A stretch of 64,000 bases of DNA from an uncultured Bacteroidales bacterium. Lineage in GTDB: Bacteria > Bacteroidota > Bacteroidia > Bacteroidales > WCHB1-69. A program made the position numbers and the translations under genes. Shown one piece after another: positions 31,094 through 37,370 of the stretch (position 1 is its first letter; every line of letters begins with the position of its first letter). Location: the NCBI GenBank assembly GCA_905233585.1, contig CAJOFD010000009.1, forward strand, positions 1 through 64,000. The letters are read 5' to 3'. A model generated the notes under the pieces. The model saw nothing but the letters and a program-made list of their open reading frames with translations. It was not told the origin of the DNA and did no database searches.

Positions 31094-31642
31094 TTATCTA
31101 CTATTCCACAAAATATAATCCAATATTTTAATATCTGACAAATTATATTCTGGAAAGTATTCTTTAAAATCTTTTATAGCTTGTTGTATATCTTTTTGTT
31201 TAAGTTTGTTATTTTCTATTTCAATTATTTTATTATAAACTACTATAGTATCCTTTAATTTTTCTTCTTTTGTTTTACCTTTTACTTCTAGATTTAAATT
31301 AGATAACACATATTGATCCCATATTGGCATATCAGGATTTATTGTAGATAAAAGTTTACTACAAAATGATGCTTCAATATTTCCTGTTTTCTTATACATA
31401 TAACCAACTATTTCTTCAAATGTTACATTCTTTCTATTCTTAATTGATTCAAAGTAATCATAAAAAACTTTTCTCCAACAATCATTTCTTCTTACACGAT
31501 AAAATGCATTGAATCTGGTTTGAAACTCAGTATCATTACTTATATCGCATTTATAAAGATTATCTTTAATATAATTATACTTATCTAATGCTAAAAATCT
31601 AATCACAGCATTTTTTTGAAAATTTGTAAAACTATAGTCCAT
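31094..31642 (-). CDS. hypothetical protein, possibly HhH-GPD-like fold
   Basis: 182-aa intact ORF, very AT-rich. Motif SFCSKLLSTINPDMPIWDQYVLSNL. Confidence 0.6.
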   Translation of the reverse strand: MDYSFTNFQKNAVIRFLALDKYNYIKDNLYKCDISNDTEFQTRFNAFYRVRRNDCWRKVFYDYFESIKNRKNVTFEEIVGYMYKKTGNIEASFCSKLLSTINPDMPIWDQYVLSNLNLEVKGKTKEEKLKDTIVVYNKIIEIENNKLKQKDIQQAIKDFKEYFPEYNLSDIKILDYILWNSR

Positions 31643-31865
31643 GATTACCCCTATCTAATTATAATAATCGATTATATCATTACTATTTCCAAGCGACTTT
31701 CAAATGCAAAAGTATAATTTTTTTCTTTTTGGGGCCTTTTTAGGGGGGGAAAAAAATGTTATTTTGAGGTAGTTGAGGATAGCAAAGAACAATCATTTTT
31801 TTGCGGAACGAAAAAATCAAGAAATTTTTTTTGACAAAAAGACAGATTTGTTAAAAAAAAATATA

Positions 31866-31873
31866 TACTTTTG
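31866..31873 (+). promoter_or_regulatory. -7 promoter-like element TACTTTTG upstream of the small Cys-rich ORF
   Basis: TAnnTTTG match inside the second copy of a TTTTGCGGAACGAAA repeat. Confidence 0.4.
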
Positions 31874-31894
31874 CGGAACGAAATATCAAAATAA

Positions 31895-32005
31895 ATGATA
31901 AAAATCAGCGGAATTAGTCTTTTGAATCTATGCGAAACCGAATCTTGCAGAGAGTGTAAGTGCTTGGTTTTTAATCATTTTCCTCCCCCCCCCCAATTGC
32001 GATAA
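31895..32005 (+). CDS. putative 36-aa Cys-rich small peptide
   Basis: Manual translation MIKISGISLLNLCETESCRECKCLVFNHFPPPPQLR*. Preceded by a promoter-like element; below the ORF-track cutoff. Confidence 0.35.
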   Translation: MIKISGISLLNLCETESCRECKCLVFNHFPPPPQLR

Positions 32006-32041
32006 TATTTTAATTTTCAGTATCTTACAGTATTTTGGCTG

Positions 32042-32068
32042 CCTGTCTCTTACCTATAAAGAGACGGG
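32042..32068. other. 10-bp stem-loop CCTGTCTCTT-ACCTATA-AAGAGACGGG
   Basis: Complete pairing with one G-T wobble; intergenic, upstream of the 32207 CDS. Confidence 0.6.
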
Positions 32069-32206
32069 TTTGTGGTCGTTTTGTAAGTTGCTGTTTTATA
32101 GTATTATAAACATTAGAACCTTATTAGGACTAAAAAAACGCTTGCAAATTCTTATATTTTTGCAACGGCGACAGATAATCAATAATCATCTAAAAATAAA
32201 TAATCT

Positions 32207-33109
32207 ATGGCAAGTAAAGTAAGAGTTTATGGTAAGGCACAGAATAGAACTGTGTTGGGTATTTTCAACGCGTATCTTGTAATGTATCCACATGCTACAT
32301 TAGAAGATTTTAAGAAAGCATTTCCAAAAGAGTTAAACCCCGATTCCGGTTGGAAGGTTAATGTACAAACATTGGAAGAATGTGACACAGAAAACGAGAA
32401 AAAGTTCTTCTTTACAGACGAAGAGGATGTGATTAAATTGCAAGACGGTACAAAGATGGTACTTTGCAAAATGTGGACAAAGCCAAGTTTTGAGCGTTTA
32501 GTCAATCATGCAAAACAATACGATATTGAAGTTGCAGAATTTACTGCTGCTGAAAAAGGTTTCGGTAAAAAGGGTGGATGGAGACTTGAATATTTAAATG
32601 GTTACGTTCCGCCTAAACCTGAAAAATCCAAAACCGGTTTGTATATTGCTTGTGCTGCCATTGTGTTTGTCGCAATTTTGACTTTCTTGTTGGCACGCAG
32701 TTGCAACAAAGAAACGCAAGTGGTGGAAAAAATAGTAACCGTTGTAGATACCGTTTATGTGCAACAGATTGAGGAAATGGAAAAGAATTTCAATGCGGCC
32801 GAATTTGAAAAAGGCAAAACGGATTTGAGCGATGCTTCTAAATTCGTGTTGCACGATTTGGCAAAATTAATGGAAAAACAACAATCTATAAAATTGAAAA
32901 TAGTAGGGCATACTTCTGCCGAAGGCGATGACGCTTTCAATCAAAAATTGTCGGAAAACAGGGCTAAAGCCGCTGTGGATTTTTGGGTTTCACAAGGTAT
33001 TGCACAAGACCGTCTGCAATGGGAAGGCAAAGGCAGCACAGAACTCAAAGATGCTGAAAATCCTGAATCAAATGTAAATAGAAGAACGGAATTTGTTGTA
33101 ATTGAATAA
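32207..33109 (+). CDS. OmpA-like domain protein with single TM and unfamiliar N-terminal domain
   Basis: TM GLYIACAAIVFVAILTFLLA. OmpA C-terminus LKIVGHTSAEGDDAFNQKLSENRAKAAVDFWVSQGIAQDRLQWEGKGSTELKDAENPESNVNRRTEFVV. Confidence 0.88.
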   Translation: MASKVRVYGKAQNRTVLGIFNAYLVMYPHATLEDFKKAFPKELNPDSGWKVNVQTLEECDTENEKKFFFTDEEDVIKLQDGTKMVLCKMWTKPSFERLVNHAKQYDIEVAEFTAAEKGFGKKGGWRLEYLNGYVPPKPEKSKTGLYIACAAIVFVAILTFLLARSCNKETQVVEKIVTVVDTVYVQQIEEMEKNFNAAEFEKGKTDLSDASKFVLHDLAKLMEKQQSIKLKIVGHTSAEGDDAFNQKLSENRAKAAVDFWVSQGIAQDRLQWEGKGSTELKDAENPESNVNRRTEFVVIE

Positions 33110-33137
33110 TTTAATGTTTAATAAAAAATAAGGAATA

Positions 33138-33542
33138 ATGAAAACTGAATCCAAAGTACTTTCTTCATTTCTTGCTGCTGCTGTTTGGGCTGACGGGGAA
33201 TATGATGAATTTGAAAAAGAATTTGTAAAAGAAGTTGGTGATGTACTTGAAATAAAGACACTTTCAACTGACTTGGAAAAAACAATCAAAGAAACGGAAA
33301 AAATGAACGAGGACGAATTGGCTTCGTTTTTGGAAACAGCAGCAAAAAAAGTGGCTGCAACGGAAAAGGAAGGTGTATTGACACTTTGCCTGCAAATGTT
33401 GTGTGCCGATGCTTTCTTGTCTATTGACGAAATGGAGAATTTCTTTGCTTTTGCAGACATTTTGGGGATAGACGAAGAAAAAGCAACTGCAATGCTTGAT
33501 GAATTTGTCGCTGAAGAAGAAGATTTGATTATAGAAGAATAA
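33138..33542 (+). CDS. TerB-like acidic helical protein
   Basis: LAAAVWADGEYDEFEKEFVKEV...LCLQMLCADAFLSIDEMENFFAFADILGIDEEKATAMLDEF: TerB-like paired-helix acidic repeats. Confidence 0.6.
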   Translation: MKTESKVLSSFLAAAVWADGEYDEFEKEFVKEVGDVLEIKTLSTDLEKTIKETEKMNEDELASFLETAAKKVAATEKEGVLTLCLQMLCADAFLSIDEMENFFAFADILGIDEEKATAMLDEFVAEEEDLIIEE

Positions 33543-33561
33543 CCTTAAAAAATTGAGAATT

Positions 33562-33831
33562 ATGGCAGTACAGAAAACAGCGTCCGGAAAAGTGGACAAA
33601 CGTACAAAAGAATACAAGGAAATGGTGGAACGTGCAAAAAAAGCACGTGAGGCACATAAAAAAGCCGCTACAAAACCGACTATTAAGAAAAAAACAACAG
33701 CACCAGCCAGACGTGCTGACGGTCGTCTGGACCAACGCACAAAAGCAGGTAAAGAAGCCGCTGAACGCATGGCTAAAGCCCGTAAGGCAAAAGGCAGTTT
33801 TGTCAACAAACTCAAAAGGTTGTTCAAATAA
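33562..33831 (+). CDS. small Lys/Ala/Arg-rich basic protein with an internal duplicated motif
   Basis: ASGKVDKRTKEYKEMVERAKKAREAHK...ADGRLDQRTKAGKEAAERMAKARKAKG. Start set at MAVQKT. Confidence 0.6.
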   Translation: MAVQKTASGKVDKRTKEYKEMVERAKKAREAHKKAATKPTIKKKTTAPARRADGRLDQRTKAGKEAAERMAKARKAKGSFVNKLKRLFK

Positions 33832-33861
33832 GATAGATTAATACATTGATAAACAATTTTC

Positions 33862-33888
33862 CCCGTTGGAAATATATATTCCAACGGG
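33862..33888. other. 10-bp perfect hairpin CCCGTTGGAA / TTCCAACGGG, flanked by TTTTCCCC and GGGGAAAA
   Basis: Exact inverted repeat with an alternative outer stem, between the 33562 and 33920 CDSs. Confidence 0.7.
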
Positions 33889-33919
33889 TTGGGGAAAAGA
33901 GAGATAAAAGGTAATATAT

Positions 33920-34543
33920 ATGAAGAAAAATCTTTTGAAAGATGCTCAAGCGGTACTGAATGCCTACAAAAAAATGGAAACTTATCAGATTCAGCAAGAA
34001 GTGTTGGATAATCTTGTGGACAAGTTTCCTGATCATAAGAACAAGGCCGCTGTTGAAGTAAAGGTTAAATTGCTTAATTTATTATACTCTACAAATGTTC
34101 GGGCAACCAATAATATGATGAAACATATTCTTGAAATAAAGGATATTGACAAACGTTTGAAGAATGGAGACAAGACTTTGGTGCCGGAGATTGCTAATAT
34201 TAAAATTAGTGATAAAACATACAATTTTTACTCTTTTGCCACAAAATATTGTGCCTATCACCAATCCGACAAATTTCCCATTTATGACAATATCGTTGCT
34301 AATGTGCTAACTGCACTTTATGCAGATAAAAATAAAAAAGAGTTTGAAAAAAAGTTGAGGGAGTATGATTTCTATGTGCAGGTATATGATACTTTTATGA
34401 AAGAATATGGTCTTGCAGGACATTTCAAATATCGTGAAGTTGATAACTATATATGGGGAGCATACAAGATTGCAGGAGTAGACTTTGAGATAGAAAAATT
34501 GGCTCCAATAGACAAACGCAAGATTATTGAGGTAGAAATATAA
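33920..34543 (+). CDS. hypothetical protein, possibly HhH-GPD/MutY-like fold
   Basis: Motif SFATKYCAYHQSDKFPIYDNIVANVLTAL resembles the HhH-GPD Lys/Asp region (MutY ...FPILDGNVKRVL). Confidence 0.6.
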   Translation: MKKNLLKDAQAVLNAYKKMETYQIQQEVLDNLVDKFPDHKNKAAVEVKVKLLNLLYSTNVRATNNMMKHILEIKDIDKRLKNGDKTLVPEIANIKISDKTYNFYSFATKYCAYHQSDKFPIYDNIVANVLTALYADKNKKEFEKKLREYDFYVQVYDTFMKEYGLAGHFKYREVDNYIWGAYKIAGVDFEIEKLAPIDKRKIIEVEI

Positions 34544-34567
34544 AATAAAAATAATAAAGATTCTGTG

Positions 34568-34993
34568 ATGAAAGTTTCCAAAATTACCGATGTTGAATTT
34601 GTTAAATATCATATAGATTTTGAACGTTATGTCCTTATTTATAGTTCAGATTTTGAGGCTATCTTTGATGAAAAAATGAAAGATACAAACAATTCAAATA
34701 TGTTGGAGGGACTAGTTAAAATTACAAACAATAACAATAAAAATAAAAAATCAGTATATAGAAAATGTATTGGAAGGCATGTCGAAAAGGATATCGTGCA
34801 AATGGGTTACAGAACTCAAAGCGAATTGGAGATAAAGTCTGGCAATGAAGTAGAGATAAAACCTGCAAAATGGTTTCCTTATTATTGGCATAATTCGGAT
34901 TCGTATTACAAATATCCTTTTAGGATAGCTTGTATTGCTTTAATTATAACATGTTTATCCTTTTTATTAAATATATTGTTTCTATTGTGGTGA
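34568..34993 (+). CDS. hypothetical protein with C-terminal TM anchor
   Basis: Cytosolic domain VYRKCIGRHVEKDIVQMGYRTQSELEIKSGNEVEIKPAKWFPYYWHNSDSYYKYPFRI, then TM IACIALIITCLSFLLNILFLLW. Confidence 0.55.
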   Translation: MKVSKITDVEFVKYHIDFERYVLIYSSDFEAIFDEKMKDTNNSNMLEGLVKITNNNNKNKKSVYRKCIGRHVEKDIVQMGYRTQSELEIKSGNEVEIKPAKWFPYYWHNSDSYYKYPFRIACIALIITCLSFLLNILFLLW

Positions 34994-35041
34994 AATAAAA
35001 AGTAAAATTAACATAGTATTAATCAATAAAAAAATAAAATT

Positions 35042-35791
35042 ATGGCAGAATTTAATATAGACGGTCGCATGCGTGTGGATTCCCTGCAGGCACAATTCAA
35101 AGAGGCATTCGGAGGAACTCTCCGTGTTTATTATCATCATCACTTTGCAGAAGCATCTGCCCGTTTGTCAGAAATTAGAAGTGAAAATGCACCTGCTACT
35201 GGTGAATTAAAAGTCAATGGAAATATGCAGGTTGGCACTTTTGAGGAAAAAATGATGGAACAATTTGGTATAGAGGTGCAAGTTGCTGATGCCAACAACG
35301 AAGTTTTGATTGAAAACGGGGCAACCTTACGAAATGCGGCCAATGCGAAAGCAAAGGCAGCATATCAACAACAAGACTATTCTCGAGAATATTGGGTTGA
35401 AACATCTTGTGAACAAAATGTGGTTTTGTCAGAACATGTGATAGACTTGTTGAATGAATGTACAGGTAAGAAATATGAACCTGTATTCAGACAAGTATAT
35501 ATCGGGATAAAATTTGATGACAAACCCTGCAATTTTATAACATTAACACCGCAGAAACGGGAATTGCTTCTTTCAATAAGTGTTGCGGAAAGTGCCAAAC
35601 ATCAAGAAATTTTTGACAAGTATTTTGATGGGGATGTTAAATATAATAAAGGTGTTTATCAATTGAAAATCAATACTGAAGATACCGAAAAGAAAGGTGG
35701 TTTTTTCAAAAAATTATTGGGCAAAGCGGCAAGCAATATAGATCAACTCAAACCGATATTATTACAAGCGGAAAAAGAATATAGAAAATAA
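35042..35791 (+). CDS. module protein 1: N-terminal duplicated ~100-aa module plus C-terminal domain
   Basis: MAEFNIDGRMRVDSLQAQFKEAFGGTLRVYYHHH...GELKVNGNMQVGTFEEKMMEQFGIEVQVADANNE. The C-terminal part has IGIKFDDKPCNFITLTPQKRELLLSI. Confidence 0.65.
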   Translation: MAEFNIDGRMRVDSLQAQFKEAFGGTLRVYYHHHFAEASARLSEIRSENAPATGELKVNGNMQVGTFEEKMMEQFGIEVQVADANNEVLIENGATLRNAANAKAKAAYQQQDYSREYWVETSCEQNVVLSEHVIDLLNECTGKKYEPVFRQVYIGIKFDDKPCNFITLTPQKRELLLSISVAESAKHQEIFDKYFDGDVKYNKGVYQLKINTEDTEKKGGFFKKLLGKAASNIDQLKPILLQAEKEYRK

Positions 35792-35827
35792 AAATAAAAA
35801 TAAGTATTAACCAATTAAAATAATATT

Positions 35828-36376
35828 ATGGCAACAACAAAGAAACCAGCCGTTAAGAAATCCGCAGCTAAACCTGCAGCCAGGAAAACCACAACAGTTG
35901 CAAAGACAGCAACTTCGACAAAGAAAACTGCAGCGAAGCCTGCGGCTAAATCTGTAGCAAAGAAAACAACTACAGTGAAGACGACTGTTGAATTGTCGGT
36001 AACTGGAAACAAGAAGGTGGAAACTTTGATGAAAGAATTTACAAAGAAATTTCCATATCTTCGTTTGCGTATTTATTCAGGAGAAGCCAAAAAAGTTTCG
36101 GGCTCATTGACTCCATATAGGGTTGACATATCTAAAACTCTAGCATCAGTACGCGATAAAAGTGCAAAAGGTGGAGATATATCCATTAGCGGCAATAAGA
36201 AAATCAAGACCTTGGAAAAAGAATTTGATACCGTATTCGGTCTGTATGTACAAGTATGCTACACTGCAAAAGACGGACATCGTTATTATACCAGCGGTAC
36301 TGCTGACGAGATGACCCTCGCCGCCTTCAATAGGAAGTGCGAAGCCGATGGCTGCAAAAAAGATGAATGGAAGTAA
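35828..36376 (+). CDS. module protein 2: histone-H1-like Lys/Ala-rich tail plus divergent copy of the module
   Basis: KKPAVKKSAAKPAARKTTTVAKTATSTKKTAAKPAAKSVAKK, then VTGNKKVETLMKEFTKKFPYLRLRIYSGE...ISGNKKIKTLEKEFDTVFGLYVQVCY. Confidence 0.65.
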   Translation: MATTKKPAVKKSAAKPAARKTTTVAKTATSTKKTAAKPAAKSVAKKTTTVKTTVELSVTGNKKVETLMKEFTKKFPYLRLRIYSGEAKKVSGSLTPYRVDISKTLASVRDKSAKGGDISISGNKKIKTLEKEFDTVFGLYVQVCYTAKDGHRYYTSGTADEMTLAAFNRKCEADGCKKDEWK

Positions 36377-36443
36377 AATCGGATAGATAAAAATTTAAAT
36401 TAATCAAATAAACATAGTATTAACCAATTAAAAAATTAAAGTT

Positions 36444-36758
36444 ATGGCAGAATTTAACATTGACGGAAGAATGAAGGTAAAAACCTTGAAATCCAAGTTC
36501 AAAGAAGCGTTTGGTGCATCTTTGCGTGTTTACATGAATGTATCAAGCAAAGGTCGTATGGCGGATGAGGAAGCAACATTGGCAAGCATTCGTGCTGAAG
36601 GTGCCAAAGGTGGCGAACTTGCTGTAAAAGGCAACATGAAAGTCGGCAATTTTGAAAACAAAATAGCTGAAATGTATGGTATTGGTGTACAGGTAGCCAA
36701 TGCAGATGACTCCAAACTTGCAGACAATGAGGCAACCCTCATTCAAGCCGGAAAGTAA
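36444..36758 (+). CDS. module protein 3: stand-alone ~100-aa module
   Basis: MAEFNIDGRMKVKTLKSKFKEAFGASLRVY...ADEEATLASIRAEGAKGGELAVKGNMKVGNFENKIAEMYGIGVQVANADDSKLADNEATLIQAGK. Confidence 0.7.
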   Translation: MAEFNIDGRMKVKTLKSKFKEAFGASLRVYMNVSSKGRMADEEATLASIRAEGAKGGELAVKGNMKVGNFENKIAEMYGIGVQVANADDSKLADNEATLIQAGK

Positions 36759-36770
36759 GTTTTTCGTCAG

Positions 36771-36798
36771 AGCAGGGGAACAGCAATGTTCCCTTGCT
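36771..36798 (+). terminator. hairpin AGCAGGGGAACA-GCAA-TGTTCCCTTGCT after module protein 3
   Basis: 12-bp stem with one mismatch, no strong U-tract. Confidence 0.5.
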
Positions 36799-37083
36799 TA
36801 CCAACAACCAACGTTCTTTGACATATTGTAGAGAAAAAATCAGAACAAATTGCTTTCTAATTCATTGTTTAATTGATAATAACGCGTAAACATAGATTGT
36901 ATTTTGTTATAATTTAATCAGTAATATTTCATATTTGTCTGTAGAAATCGCAGTACAATTACAACTTTTATTTGAAAAACGAAAGAATTGATATTAAAAA
37001 TTTTCTCTACAATACAAAAATATAAGGATAATCCCGCAGTCCTGAAATTGCGGAAAAAATTATTTTATTAAATTTTCATTATT

Positions 37084-37326
37084 ATGAGCAAAGAGTATTA
37101 TCGTAAGAAAATTATTGATTTGCGGGCGAGTCTGCAAAAAGAAAAAGATGCCAAAAAACGAGACAACGAACATTATGCAAGCCTGATAAAGGGAGCGTCA
37201 ACGCCATCGTTAAAGGCCTCGTATAGAAAATCAAAAATTGACTATGCCGCTAGACACGACCGTAACATCGAGTCGCTAAAACGACAGATAGAAAGTGCCA
37301 AAGAATCGCTGAAAAGAGAAAAATAA
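37084..37326 (+). CDS. small charged coiled-coil protein
   Basis: 80-aa K/E/R-rich helical ORF upstream of the channel gene. Confidence 0.5.
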   Translation: MSKEYYRKKIIDLRASLQKEKDAKKRDNEHYASLIKGASTPSLKASYRKSKIDYAARHDRNIESLKRQIESAKESLKREK

Positions 37327-37370
37327 TGGCAGGATGGATATAGACAAAATTGTCGGTATAATAAATTGAA

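Noticed and set aside
32041-32052. CTGTCTCTTA resembles the start of the Tn5/Nextera mosaic end
   Set aside because: Match stops after 10 nt (continues CCTATAAAGAGAC, not TACACATCT) and is explained by the local hairpin.
36811-36829. GTTCTTTGACATATTG resembling an rRNA/phage leader box
   Set aside because: Short AT-rich match with no rRNA downstream; too weak to claim.
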